A stretch of DNA of 33,619 nt from a bacterium (GTDB lineage: Bacteria > SZUA-79 > Acidulodesulfobacterales > Acidulodesulfobacteraceae), in NCBI GenBank assembly GCA_021784835.1, contig JAJYHI010000115.1, positions 1 through 33,619 of the forward strand, given 5' to 3'. Both the position numbers and the translations under genes were made by a program. The notes below the pieces were generated by a model, which saw only the letters and a program-made list of their open reading frames with translations, ran no database searches and was not told the DNA's origin. Shown piece by piece: positions 8,130 through 17,248 of this stretch (positions within the stretch are counted from its first letter, which is position 1; every line of letters starts with the position of its first letter).

Positions 8130-8645
8130 ATGAATATAAAAGACATTAAAGATTTGGTTAAATTCATTAAATCTAATAAAATTAAAGAATTTTACTATAA
8201 AAAAGGCGACGAAGAGTTTAAAGTTACCCTTGATTCCGATGAATTTTATAAAGGCGGACGCAGAAATGCATTAATTGGAAAAAAAGAAGAGCGCGGCGCT
8301 CAAATTTCCGATTACGAACAAGAGGAGCTTGCTAACTTTGCTATAAGCAGGGCTAATATAGCGGCGGAAACCGATGCAGTATCGGCTAAAGTTAAAAATG
8401 AACGTCTTAAAGAGATAGTTTCTCCTTTTGTAGGCTCGTTTTATAGGTCGCCTTCTCCGGATAAACCGTCTTTCGTCGAGGTAGATTCTATAGTCGAAAA
8501 AGGAAGTCCTGTTTGTATAGTCGAGGCTATGAAAATTATGAACGAAATAGAGGTCGATATGAAATGCAGGATAGTATCTATTCTTGCTGAAAACGGACAA
8601 TTGGTCGAATTTGGACAGCCTTTGTTTTTGGTAGAGCCTCTTTAA
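8130..8645 (+). CDS. accB: Biotin carboxyl carrier protein of acetyl-CoA carboxylase
   Basis: AccB carries the biotin that AccC carboxylates for malonyl-CoA synthesis. The 171-residue protein has an N-terminal segment, a linker at about 50-90, and a C-terminal biotinyl domain with 'VEAMKIMNEIE', in which Lys135 is the biotin site. The 'SPFVGSFYRSPSPDKPSFVEV' thumb-bearing region (starting about residue 97) is typical of AccB as opposed to pyruvate or other carboxylases. AAAGGAG lies just upstream of the ATG. accC follows 88 bases later and the two are surely co-transcribed. The accA and accD genes are not in the window. Confidence 0.97.
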   Translation: MNIKDIKDLVKFIKSNKIKEFYYKKGDEEFKVTLDSDEFYKGGRRNALIGKKEERGAQISDYEQEELANFAISRANIAAETDAVSAKVKNERLKEIVSPFVGSFYRSPSPDKPSFVEVDSIVEKGSPVCIVEAMKIMNEIEVDMKCRIVSILAENGQLVEFGQPLFLVEPL

Positions 8646-8733
8646 TAAAATTCGGGGAATATAAAACTTTATATAAGTTATATAAAATAAGCTTAAAAAA
8701 TAAGCTTAAAAACAGAAAATAAAAAAATAAAAT

Positions 8734-10074
8734 ATGTTTAGAAAAATTTTAATTGCCAACAGAGGAGAAATTGCGGTCAGAATCATAAGGGCTTGCAAAG
8801 AAATCGGCATAAAAACTGTTGCCGTATATTCAACTGCCGACAGGGACAGTCTTCACGTAAAATATGCCGACCAGAGTATATGCATAGGGCCTCCGCCTTC
8901 TTCTAAAAGTTACCTTAATATATCTTCGATTATATCTGCGGCGGAAATAACCGACAGCGAAGCCATACATCCCGGATACGGTTTTTTATCGGAAAATGCA
9001 AATTTTGCCGAAATTTGCGAGAATTGCGGCATCAAATTTATCGGACCTACTTCTTCAAATATGAATATGCTTGGAAATAAGCGAAATGCCAGAAAATTAG
9101 TCAAGAGCCTCGGCATTCCGGTCTTACCCGGCAGCGATGATATAGACGATAATGAAGAGGAGATTAAAAAAGCGGCCGAAAAAATAGGATATCCGTTAAT
9201 CCTTAAGGCTTCTATGGGCGGCGGCGGAAGAGGCATTAAAATGGTTTTGACGCCGGCTCATTTATCTCAGGCTTATCATCAGGCAAGACAGGAAGCGCAG
9301 TCTTTTTTCGGCGATCAGGACGTTTATTTGGAAAAATTTTGCGAAAATCCAAGGCATGTAGAATTCCAGGTGCTTGCAGACAAGTACGGAAATGCGGTTT
9401 ATCTTGGTGAAAGGGATTGCTCTATTCAGAGAAGACATCAAAAAATTATAGAAGAGGCGCCGTCTCTCGCCGTAAAATCCGCTGCAAGAAAAAAGATGGG
9501 CGCATTAATATTAAAAGTCGTAAAGGAAATAAATTACGTAAATGCGGCAACTTTTGAATTTTTATTGGATAAAAACGATGATTTTTATTTTATGGAAGTA
9601 AATACCCGCGTTCAGGTCGAACATCCCGTTACCGAGCTTGTTACCGGTATCGATATCATTAAGGAACAGATAAGAATAGCAAACGGCGACAGGCTTAAAA
9701 TAAAACAGGAAGACGTTAAAATTAAAGGCCACAGCATAGAACTCAGGATTAACGCCGAAGATCCGATAAATTTTAAACCGTCGCCGGGTTTAATAACTAA
9801 TTATATCAAGCCCGGCGGATTCAACGTCAGGGTGGACGATTTGGGATATTGCGGATATAGCGTACAGCCTTATTACGATTCGTTAATAGCCAAGCTTATA
9901 GTCCACGATTCTAACAGACTTGGAGCAATAAATAAAGCTAAGAACGCCCTGAACGAATTTGAAATAGACGGCATCGAAACAAATATTCCTTTTCTTAAAA
10001 GAATATTAAACGACAGCGATTTCATTTCCGGAAAAGTAGATATAGGTTACGTACAGAGATTTATCGAAAGATGA
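8734..10074 (+). CDS. accC: Biotin carboxylase subunit of acetyl-CoA carboxylase
   Basis: AccC uses ATP and bicarbonate to carboxylate biotin on AccB. The 446-residue length equals the stand-alone subunit, and there is no fused biotinyl or carboxyltransferase domain. Visible signatures are the N-terminal 'ILIANRGEIAVRIIRACKE', 'HPGYGFLSENANFA' (about 86-99), the ATP-grasp glycine-rich loop 'ASMGGGGRGIK', 'GERDCSIQRRHQK' and the metal/bicarbonate segment 'FMEVNTRVQVEHPVTE'. There is no Shine-Dalgarno site; the ATG follows an A/T-only stretch with two copies of AATAAGCTTAAAA. The gene order accB-accC is the usual one. Confidence 0.98.
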   Translation: MFRKILIANRGEIAVRIIRACKEIGIKTVAVYSTADRDSLHVKYADQSICIGPPPSSKSYLNISSIISAAEITDSEAIHPGYGFLSENANFAEICENCGIKFIGPTSSNMNMLGNKRNARKLVKSLGIPVLPGSDDIDDNEEEIKKAAEKIGYPLILKASMGGGGRGIKMVLTPAHLSQAYHQARQEAQSFFGDQDVYLEKFCENPRHVEFQVLADKYGNAVYLGERDCSIQRRHQKIIEEAPSLAVKSAARKKMGALILKVVKEINYVNAATFEFLLDKNDDFYFMEVNTRVQVEHPVTELVTGIDIIKEQIRIANGDRLKIKQEDVKIKGHSIELRINAEDPINFKPSPGLITNYIKPGGFNVRVDDLGYCGYSVQPYYDSLIAKLIVHDSNRLGAINKAKNALNEFEIDGIETNIPFLKRILNDSDFISGKVDIGYVQRFIER

Positions 10075-10280
10075 AAAATAATTAAAATTTATTTAAATTA
10101 TATAAATTTTATGTTGCAAATATTTTAATAAAATTATTAAATAAATTATATATCGTATGCAATATATATTAAATACCGAATAATTTACGCATTATAGTTA
10201 TTATATGTTGTAAGCATAAAAAGGCATTAACATAATATAATCATCTAAATAATAATAACAGGGATAGCAAAGGGGGAATT

Positions 10281-10664
10281 ATGGATTTTCCAAAAGGCTT
10301 AAAATATAATTCGGAACATATCTGGGTAAAAGTAACCGGCGATAACGCTCTTATAGGGGTGACGGACTATGCCCAGGATCAGCTCGGAGACATTATATAC
10401 GTCGATCTGCCTGAGGTAGGTTACGAACTTGAACAAAACGAATCTTTCGGTACTATAGAATCGGCTAAATCGGTTTCCGAACTTTATGCGCCGGTAAGCG
10501 GTCACGTGATCAGCGTAAACGACTCCTTGAAAGACGAGCCTGAATTAGTAAATGAAGAACCTTACGATGCCGGATGGCTTCTTAAAGTTAAACTGACTAA
10601 CGAAGACGAGCTTAACGATCTTATGGATCAGGCGGCATACGAAGAATATTTGAAAAATTCTTGA
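10281..10664 (+). CDS. gcvH: Glycine cleavage system H protein
   Basis: GcvH is the lipoylated shuttle of the glycine cleavage system. The product has 127 residues, the canonical length, with the lipoyl motif 'GTIESAKSVSELYAPVSG' and Lys63 as attachment site, then 'LVNEEPYDAGWLLKVK'. A clear AAAGGGGG ribosome site precedes ATG 10281. No gcvT or gcvP lies nearby; instead the next gene, overlapping by one base, encodes a lipoyl-attachment enzyme. H-like proteins also act as lipoyl carriers outside glycine cleavage (for example LbpA in sulfur oxidation, or as a relay in lipoyl assembly). The sequence here is closest to ordinary GcvH. Confidence 0.95.
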   Translation: MDFPKGLKYNSEHIWVKVTGDNALIGVTDYAQDQLGDIIYVDLPEVGYELEQNESFGTIESAKSVSELYAPVSGHVISVNDSLKDEPELVNEEPYDAGWLLKVKLTNEDELNDLMDQAAYEEYLKNS

Positions 10665-11488
10665 TGAGTTTCAACCTTATAATTTCAGGCGGACATTCCG
10701 GCAGTTTTAATATGTCCGCCGACCTTTTTTTATTAAATAAATATAAAACTGCGGACGCTTTTTCCGCAGATCCAACCTTAAGGATTTATTATTTTAATCC
10801 TCCTGCGTTATCGTTAGGTTTTTTTCAAAAAGATAAGAATATAGACGATAAAATTATCGAAAAAGCTAAAAGCAAGGGTTTCGACGTTGTTTCGAGACCT
10901 ACCGGAGGCAGGGCGGTTCTTCATAAATCGGAAATAACATACTCGGTGACCGCATCTTATAAAAACGGAATTTTTGCGGGTAAGCTTATTGAAACTTATA
11001 AAAAAATAAGCGAGTTTCTGTATCTTTTTTTTATCAAACTTGGATTAAAACCGGATAATGGGAGTTGTCATAGTATAAATATAAATAGGAATAAAAATAA
11101 AGAAAATAATAAAAACGACAGGAATAATTTTAATTGTTTTCTTAAAGCTCATTCTTACGAAATAACGTTCGGCGGAAAAAAAATTTGCGGCAATTCTCAG
11201 AGAAGAAACGATTCTGCGTTTTTACAGCACGGTTCTATTTATGTAGATTACAAGCCGGAGGATCACATCGAAATATTCGACGGCGACGGCCGTGGCGATC
11301 ATAGCGAATATTTTAATAATATTACCGGCATCCTACAGGAAATTAATAGAAGCAAAGAATTAAATAAACCGTATAAACAAAGCACCGAAGAATTAACCTT
11401 TGATTATCTTTCCGAAATTTTAGCGCTATCATTTTCCGAAGCCTATAATTTAGAGCCCGTTATTTTGCAAGAAAATATTTTAGAATAA
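10664..11488 (+). CDS. Lipoate-protein ligase A / LipM-type octanoyltransferase
   Basis: This member of the biotin/lipoyl ligase fold has 274 residues. It has the 'RPTGGRAVLH' motif (78-87) that binds the acyl-adenylate or acyl group, and 'GGKKICGNSQRR' followed by 'LQHGSIYVD', the conserved Lys segment. A Cys in 'NCF' (about residue 158) sits where LipM/LipL octanoyltransferases keep their catalytic Cys, so transfer of octanoyl groups to GcvH is as likely as ligation of free lipoate. Just before it is a 20-residue Asn/Lys-rich insertion (about 136-157) not typical of the family. The ATG at 10664 overlaps the gcvH stop codon by one base, which indicates translational coupling and points to GcvH as the substrate. 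Confidence 0.85.
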   Translation: MSFNLIISGGHSGSFNMSADLFLLNKYKTADAFSADPTLRIYYFNPPALSLGFFQKDKNIDDKIIEKAKSKGFDVVSRPTGGRAVLHKSEITYSVTASYKNGIFAGKLIETYKKISEFLYLFFIKLGLKPDNGSCHSININRNKNKENNKNDRNNFNCFLKAHSYEITFGGKKICGNSQRRNDSAFLQHGSIYVDYKPEDHIEIFDGDGRGDHSEYFNNITGILQEINRSKELNKPYKQSTEELTFDYLSEILALSFSEAYNLEPVILQENILE

Positions 11489-11798
11489 AAAATATATTTT
11501 TGCCTAAATTTTAACCAATAATTTATATATATTAAAAATTGCCTAATTTTTAAGCATATAAATCCTGCTTTAATTTAATATTTAAACTTACAATATCTTA
11601 CTTTTTCTATTCCTTAATCGAGACATTTCCCCGTTTTAATCATTGCAAACAAAATAAATTATTTATTTTGAATATTTGGCATAAATTTTGCTAATTAAAA
11701 AGAAAAGTAAGTTGTTTTAAAATTTATTTGAACTAAAACATTTGAATTTATCAAGCATATTTAAAAAAAGAAAAAATAAAAATTTAAGAGGAGAGATC
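11489..11798. other. Intergenic region upstream of the porin operon
   Basis: This 310-base AT-rich stretch holds a sigma-54 promoter (11677-11692, listed separately). It also has two near-identical copies of TTGCCTAAATTTTAA starting at 11500 and 11539. I see no recognisable NtrC-type palindrome. A reading frame that would extend the porin upstream to 11742 is rejected because the good ribosome site lies inside it. Confidence 0.6.
11677..11692 (+). promoter_or_regulatory. Sigma-54 promoter of porin-glnB/K-amt
   Basis: TGGCATAAATTTTGCT matches the -24/-12 consensus TGGCAY-N5-TTGCW at every defined position, with the GG and GC doublets at the required spacing. It lies 107 bases before the porin ATG. 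RpoN promoters are the classical control of PII and ammonium transporter genes, and both lie in this operon. Confidence 0.85.
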
Positions 11799-13244
11799 AT
11801 GAAATTTAAATTTAGAGGATTAATTTTAAGCGCTGTTTTTTTTACAGTAGCGCTATTTTTATTAATGCTTACCGTACAAAAAAAAGTTTATGCGGCAAAT
11901 GCCGTTTCTAATGCAGATAGTATAAGCGGAAGTTTAAAAATAGGAACAAGCGCAAAAATAAAAAAAATAGAAAAAAAATTAAACAAGGCTTTAGTGGAAA
12001 TTCAGTCGATTAAAAAAGAAAACAAAGCGCAAAATTCAGGGAATTATTTTTCTAATATCCAACTTCTGGGGACGTTGATAGCTTCCTATACCTATAACCT
12101 TGCGAAACCGGAAGCGTTAAATACTCCGTCTTCCTTCGAGGGAAACGGCAACTATGGCGATAACTGGCAGCCCGACGGCTTTGCGGTAAATAACGCAGAC
12201 ATAACTTTGAGACGTTCTCCCGGAACTTCTTCAGACCCTTACGGCGTTGGTTTCCATATTTCTTTGGATTTCGGACAGAATATTCAGTTTTATAAATCAT
12301 ATTACGGCGATACGTCATATTTTACGACGCCTTTCGAAGACAGAACTCCATACGATGTAAGAAAGGCATATATAAATATAAACCTGCCGGTAGGGAGCGG
12401 ACTCGATATTCATATCGGAAAGGAAAACGAACTTTTGGGATTCGAGGCGTTTAACCCTATAAGGAACTGGAACGATACGTATTCACTGCTGGATGCCGCG
12501 GAGCCTGCAACATTAACGGGCGTGTTTTTAACTTATAACTTTATACCGGCTCTTACTTCGACGCTCGGAATAGCAAATACATACAACTCCGCCGTTCCTA
12601 TCGACAATCTGCCGGTTATAGAGCTTAACGAAAGTTATGCGGCTACGAGCATGCTGACGTTTAATGGAGGATTCATTTACGGAGAGAACAGCTATATGGT
12701 GGGTACTAACGGACAGCTTTACGAAGACAACTTGAATAAAAGTTTTTACGGCTATATCGACGGCGTATTAAGCCCTAATCCCGACTGGTCTTTCGTTTTA
12801 GACTACGAACTCGGCTTAGGCGGGGGAATAAACGATTCCGTGCTTAACGATAACGGTTTAACGGCGGGACAGGTTGAATATCCGGCTTTAGTCCAAACCT
12901 CAAGCAATACTTACGATAAATCACGATTTTACGGCATAGCGGGTTATATACACCATCAGCATAATTACGCCTTCGGACAGATTGCCGAAACTTTGAGAGA
13001 GACCGCCGCATACGACCAGAACGGCATGTGGGAGATGACCAGCACTCCTGGAACAGGCTATACATATATCGACTCTACCCTGACTTTTGCATATCAGCCG
13101 TCTTTTAAAAACTTTAAAGACGTGCAGTTCCGATTAGAACTTGAACATCAAGGCGCTAACCATAATGTATATTTAGATTCAAACGGTTCGCCGACGCACT
13201 CTCAGCAGAACACCGTAAACTTAATGATTCTATACAGTTTTTAA
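11799..13244 (+). CDS. Outer-membrane beta-barrel protein (putative porin)
   Basis: The product has 481 residues from ATG 11799, chosen because AGAGGAGAG lies just upstream; the in-frame ATG at 11742 has none. A long signal peptide ends at about 'KKVYA|ANA'. The mature N-terminus has a short coiled coil, 'KIKKIEKKLNKALVEIQSIKKEN', as in OprO/SLH-type porins. The rest alternates aromatic and polar residues and ends in 'LMILYSF', the terminal Phe recognised by the BAM complex. There is no binding motif to define the solute. Its place under a sigma-54 promoter, 92 bases before glnB/K and amt, suggests uptake of a nitrogen compound or ammonium under nitrogen limitation. Confidence 0.8.
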   Translation: MKFKFRGLILSAVFFTVALFLLMLTVQKKVYAANAVSNADSISGSLKIGTSAKIKKIEKKLNKALVEIQSIKKENKAQNSGNYFSNIQLLGTLIASYTYNLAKPEALNTPSSFEGNGNYGDNWQPDGFAVNNADITLRRSPGTSSDPYGVGFHISLDFGQNIQFYKSYYGDTSYFTTPFEDRTPYDVRKAYININLPVGSGLDIHIGKENELLGFEAFNPIRNWNDTYSLLDAAEPATLTGVFLTYNFIPALTSTLGIANTYNSAVPIDNLPVIELNESYAATSMLTFNGGFIYGENSYMVGTNGQLYEDNLNKSFYGYIDGVLSPNPDWSFVLDYELGLGGGINDSVLNDNGLTAGQVEYPALVQTSSNTYDKSRFYGIAGYIHHQHNYAFGQIAETLRETAAYDQNGMWEMTSTPGTGYTYIDSTLTFAYQPSFKNFKDVQFRLELEHQGANHNVYLDSNGSPTHSQQNTVNLMILYSF

Positions 13245-13302
13245 AGGTGTCAGATTTATTTATTTACTTACTCCGGACTGGCTTTGCGAGATTGAACCGC
13301 CT
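13243..13302. repeat. Shortened copy of the 783-890 intergenic repeat
   Basis: AAAGGTGTCAGATTTATT and ACTCCGGACTGGCTTTGC match AAAGGGGACAGATTTATT and ACTCCGGACTGAGTTTGC of the first copy, but the cruciform centre is missing. It begins at the porin stop codon and lies between porin and glnB/K. Confidence 0.55.
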
Positions 13303-13312
13303 AAAAAAATAA

Positions 13313-13675
<363 letters not shown>

Positions 13676-13783
13676 TTAATATCGCTTTAAAATGCAATAT
13701 GCAAAATTATTAAATTTTTAGCATATCTATGGAGAGAATGCGCAGTATCTTAAAAATAAAATATTAAGGAGGAATGGGAAATT

Positions 13784-15142
13784 ATGGATCTCATTAAGAA
13801 ATTAAAAAATTTTAAAATACCTTTAATATACGGATGGTCTTTATTAGGAGGACTACTTTTGGTTATGTTTTCCTGGGTAAGCCCCGTATTTGCAGCTGGC
13901 TCTAAGGTTCCGGCTTTTAACAGCGGAGATATAGCTTGGGTGCTTGCTTCATCCGCATTGGTTTTAATAATGACGCCTGGGCTCGGTTTCTATTACGGCG
14001 GTATGGTTAGAAGAAAAAATGTTTTAAATACAATTTCGCTCAGTTTTATTGCTATTTGTACGGTAAGTATTATATGGATCTTATGGGGATACTCTTTGGC
14101 ATTCGGCCCCGATTCTTTTGGCGGAGTAATAGGAAGCCTGAAATATATAGGTTTATTTGCCATGAAAGAAACGCAGCATTCAAGATACGACGGCAAGATT
14201 CCTTCCTATATTTACGTAATGTTTCAACTTATGTTCGCAATTATAACGGTAGCTCTTGTAAGCGGTTCTTTGGTTGAAAGAATTAAATTTTCTTCATGGG
14301 TAGTATTTACGATAGTATGGCTTACGGTTGTTTATGCTCCGGTCGCTCAAGCCGTATGGGGTTTAGGCGGATTGTTTCAAAAAATGGGAGCATTGGATTT
14401 TGCCGGCGGAACGGTCGTCCATATTAATTCAGGCGTAGCCGGTCTTGCGGGAGCGATAGTTCTTGGAAAAAGAAAAGGTTATATGAAAGAAAATATAGTT
14501 CAGCCGAACCAGTTAGGTTATACAATTCTGGGAGGCGCTCTTTTGTGGTTCGGATGGTTCGGATTTAACGCGGGAAGCGCATTAGAAGCAAACCCTCTGG
14601 CAACGTCGGCATTTTTGGTGACGAATACCGCGACGGCAGCCGCCGCTATAGGCTGGATGATAGCAGAATGGATAAGAAGCGGAAAACCGACTACTCTAGG
14701 CATGGTTTCCGGCGCAGTAGCAGGGCTTGTAGCTATAACTCCGGCATCCGGTTTTGTTAATCCAATAGATTCTATCATTATAGGTTTCGTAGCAGGGGTA
14801 ATTTGTTATTCTATGGTAGTTTTCGTAAAGCCTAAATTAGGTTACGACGATGCCCTCGACGCTTTTAACGTTCATGCGATAGGCGGAGCATGGGGAGCGC
14901 TTGCAACGGGTTTGTTCGCCGACCCGCTGATTAATTCGGCAGGAAGAGGTTTATTTTACGGCAACCCCGGTCAAATGTGGATTCAGCTGCTGACCGTGGT
15001 TTGCGTTGCGGCGTATTCGTTTACGATGAGTTATATAATTTTTAAAGTAATAGACAAAGTTATGGGTCTTCGCGTAGATAAAGAAACAGAAGCAATGGGA
15101 TTAGATATTACGCAACATGACGAGTCAGGCTATAATTTCTGA
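13784..15142 (+). CDS. amtB: Ammonium transporter (Amt family)
   Basis: This is a trimeric inner-membrane ammonium channel of 452 residues with a cleavable N-terminal signal peptide ending near 'SPVFA|AGS', then eleven membrane helices. The pore twin histidines are His213 in 'GGTVVHINSG' and His364 in 'DAFNVHAIGG', equivalent to E. coli AmtB His168/His318. 'GFYYGGMVRRKNVLNT' is the family signature. The C-terminal tail ('LRVDKETEAMGLDITQHDESGYNF' region) is the PII/GlnK-docking segment. AAGGAGGAAT precedes the ATG. It is the last gene of the sigma-54 operon and ends in a strong terminator. Confidence 0.97.
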   Translation: MDLIKKLKNFKIPLIYGWSLLGGLLLVMFSWVSPVFAAGSKVPAFNSGDIAWVLASSALVLIMTPGLGFYYGGMVRRKNVLNTISLSFIAICTVSIIWILWGYSLAFGPDSFGGVIGSLKYIGLFAMKETQHSRYDGKIPSYIYVMFQLMFAIITVALVSGSLVERIKFSSWVVFTIVWLTVVYAPVAQAVWGLGGLFQKMGALDFAGGTVVHINSGVAGLAGAIVLGKRKGYMKENIVQPNQLGYTILGGALLWFGWFGFNAGSALEANPLATSAFLVTNTATAAAAIGWMIAEWIRSGKPTTLGMVSGAVAGLVAITPASGFVNPIDSIIIGFVAGVICYSMVVFVKPKLGYDDALDAFNVHAIGGAWGALATGLFADPLINSAGRGLFYGNPGQMWIQLLTVVCVAAYSFTMSYIIFKVIDKVMGLRVDKETEAMGLDITQHDESGYNF

Positions 15143-15145
15143 TAT

Positions 15146-15182
15146 AAAAAAGGGACGGATTTTAAATCCGTCCCTTTTTTTT
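15146..15182. terminator. Bidirectional rho-independent terminator
   Basis: GGGACGGATT (15152-15161), loop TTA, then AATCCGTCCC (15165-15174) is flanked by an A6 run on the left and a T8 run on the right that can extend the stem. It ends amtB on the plus strand and the ATPase gene (ending at 15210) on the minus strand. Confidence 0.93.
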
Positions 15183-15209
15183 GTATTCAATGTTTTTAGT
15201 TTTTCCTTT

Positions 15210-17003
15210 CTATGCTTTCCTTTTACTGCTTTTAATATACGGCAATATTTCTTCCAAAGAAGTAACGCCGCTTAAAAATTTTTCTTTTGCAGAATCCGAA
15301 AGAGTTTTCATGCCGTTTTTTATTGCCGACTTTTCTATTTCGGATTCCGATGCATTACCGTTTATCAGCCCTCTTATTTCATCGTTTATTTCAAGCATTT
15401 CGTATATCGGTATTCTGCCTTTATATCCGGTATTATTGCATGTAGGACATCCTTTTGCTTTAGCTTTATAAAGTTTAAAATAATTATTTTTATTTTGACG
15501 GTAATTATCGTTATCACTGTATGCGGCGGATATTCCGAGTTTTTTTACGTCGGATTCGTCAAGTTCTTCTTTGCATTCTAAACAGAGTTTTCTTATAAGC
15601 CTTTGCGCTATAATAAGATTTAAACTTGATGAAATTAAAAAAGGTTCAATATTCATATTTATTAATCTTGTTACGGTAGCCGAAGCATTGTTCGTATGAA
15701 TAGTCGAAAGAACCAGATGGCCTGTCAGCGCAGCCTGAATAGCTATAGAAGACGTTTCGTAATCCCTTATTTCCCCTACCATAATTATATCAGGATCCTG
15801 TCTTAAAAATGATCTGAGAACCTCGGCAAAATTCAAAGTTGCGCCGGTCTTAGAATTTTTAAGCGTTTCGTCTATCTGTATCTGATTTATTCCTGAAAAA
15901 TCATATTCTATAGGGTCTTCCGCCGTCGATATATTTATAGATTCGTTTTTATTCAATTCGCTTAATATAGAATAAAGCGTCGTAGTTTTTCCGGAACCGG
16001 TAGGCCCGGTAACTAGTATCATACCGAAAGGCTTATTTATTGCCGATTTTAATATGTTTAAATGGGCCGGCGAAAAACCCACTTTGTTTATATCGAAAAT
16101 CAGAGACGATTTATTCAATATCCTCATGACTATTTTTTCGCCGAAAAGCGTCGGCGCCAATGATACTCTTAAATCTATTTCTTGTCCGGAAACCGATGCG
16201 GAAATTCGGCCGTCCTGAGGAAATCGTTTTTCCGATATATCTAAATTAGGCTCGCATTTAATTTTTATCACGGATACTATATTCGATTTTGCGATTGAGG
16301 AAATATTTGCATATTGGATAAGTTTCCCGTCTATTCTGAATCTTATTCTTGAAAATTTTCTATAATTTTCTATATGTATATCGCTTGCCCCGCGTTCTAC
16401 GGCATCGCTTATGACTTTATTTATAAATTTTTCTACCGCGCTTTCGCTGATTTTATCTTTTGTTATGTCGCTTATTTCATTGATTTCTGCATCTTTTTTC
16501 GATAAATTTTCATCGTTTTTAAATTTATCGAGCAGAAAAGAAGCATTGTAGTATTTAGACATTGCATTTATTATTTGCGAATAAGACGATACCGAATATA
16601 ATGCCGGAAATCCCGTAATAAATCCTATATCGTCGGCAACGTCTATTCTTGACGGATCGTATGTGGCTAAATAAAGATTTCCGTTTTCTATTTTATAAGG
16701 TATAACGCGGCATTTTAAAGCCTTGTCGGGAGGAATTATGTTAATAACATTTTTCGGAATATCTACGGCGTTTATATCGACGTATTCTATTTTATAAAAT
16801 TTAGATAAAAAATCTACAACTTCATTTTCTTTTATTTTGTTTTCGTCTATAAGAATTTTTAGAAAAGGTTTGACCGGTAAATTTTCTCTTTTTAAAGCCG
16901 ATTCTAAAACCGTTTTCTCTATTAAACCGTTAGATACTAAAATTTCTCCTAGTTTTTGCTCTCCTATATTTTTTTTAGGGTAACAGTTTAAATTTGCGTC
17001 CAT
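15210..17003 (-). CDS. GspE/PilB family type II secretion / type IV pilus assembly ATPase
   Basis: This cytoplasmic hexameric ATPase of 597 residues powers pilus or pseudopilus extension. It has an N-terminal MshEN/T2SSE_N domain (about 14-160), an N2 linker domain, and the core ATPase: Walker A 'GPTGSGKT' (333-340), Asp box 'AEDPIEYDFSGINQ' (361-374), Walker B 'DIIMVGE' (405-411) and His box 'TGHLVLSTIHTN' (427-438). The tetracysteine zinc motif is Cys474/Cys477 plus Cys519/Cys522. All catalytic parts are intact. No secretin, platform protein or PilT lies beside it. A minor pilin at 47-779 is the only other pilus-related gene in the window. PilB versus GspE cannot be settled from the sequence alone. 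Confidence 0.93.
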   Translation of the reverse strand: MDANLNCYPKKNIGEQKLGEILVSNGLIEKTVLESALKRENLPVKPFLKILIDENKIKENEVVDFLSKFYKIEYVDINAVDIPKNVINIIPPDKALKCRVIPYKIENGNLYLATYDPSRIDVADDIGFITGFPALYSVSSYSQIINAMSKYYNASFLLDKFKNDENLSKKDAEINEISDITKDKISESAVEKFINKVISDAVERGASDIHIENYRKFSRIRFRIDGKLIQYANISSIAKSNIVSVIKIKCEPNLDISEKRFPQDGRISASVSGQEIDLRVSLAPTLFGEKIVMRILNKSSLIFDINKVGFSPAHLNILKSAINKPFGMILVTGPTGSGKTTTLYSILSELNKNESINISTAEDPIEYDFSGINQIQIDETLKNSKTGATLNFAEVLRSFLRQDPDIIMVGEIRDYETSSIAIQAALTGHLVLSTIHTNNASATVTRLINMNIEPFLISSSLNLIIAQRLIRKLCLECKEELDESDVKKLGISAAYSDNDNYRQNKNNYFKLYKAKAKGCPTCNNTGYKGRIPIYEMLEINDEIRGLINGNASESEIEKSAIKNGMKTLSDSAKEKFLSGVTSLEEILPYIKSSKRKA

Positions 17004-17144
17004 TTTAAGATCTTTTATTTTTTAAATATATTTTTTAGGTATAATTAATAAATTTATAATCTTTCAAATCTTATAATGTTATATGATTAAGATTATAATG
17101 CATTTAAATTTAAAAAAATTATATCATTTAAAAATATTATGGGC

Positions 17145-17169
17145 AACGTAATAATTAAACGTAATAATT
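17145..17169. repeat. Two 12-bp direct repeats upstream of the VWA promoter
   Basis: AACGTAATAATT occurs twice, at 17145-17156 and 17158-17169, with a 13-base period, ending four bases before the -35 box of the phospho-signalling cluster. The position suits an activator site; the function is unknown. Confidence 0.45.
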
Positions 17170-17173
17170 TAAA

Positions 17174-17201
17174 TTGACATAAATTCTTTAAATTATATAA
17201 T
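17174..17201 (+). promoter_or_regulatory. Sigma-70 promoter of the phospho-signalling cluster
   Basis: TTGACA (17174-17179), a 16-base spacer and TATAAT (17196-17201) are both perfect consensus boxes. The start codon is 47 bases after the -10 box, preceded by TTAGGAGA. Confidence 0.75.
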
Positions 17202-17248
17202 AATAAATAATAGTATAATTTGTTATATAAAAAATTAGGAGATACTTT

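Noticed and set aside
10084..10110. Inverted repeat AAAATTTAT / ATAAATTTT after accC
   Set aside because: All A/T stem; such repeats are expected by chance here and it would be too weak for a terminator.
10075..10280. Possible glycine riboswitch before gcvH
   Set aside because: The spacer is AT-rich with no paired GC-containing stems of the glycine aptamer.
11742..11798. Upstream extension of the porin reading frame
   Set aside because: It adds a Lys-rich stretch before a normal signal peptide, and the ribosome site AGAGGAGAG is just before ATG 11799.
12052..12318. Antisense ORF within the porin gene
   Set aside because: Biased composition opposite a gene with a clear signal peptide and terminal Phe; no ribosome site.
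13285..13300. Second sigma-54-like element (TGGC...TTTGC) before glnK
   Set aside because: The TGGC and TTGC blocks are adjacent with no spacer, so the -24/-12 geometry is impossible; this is part of the repeat.
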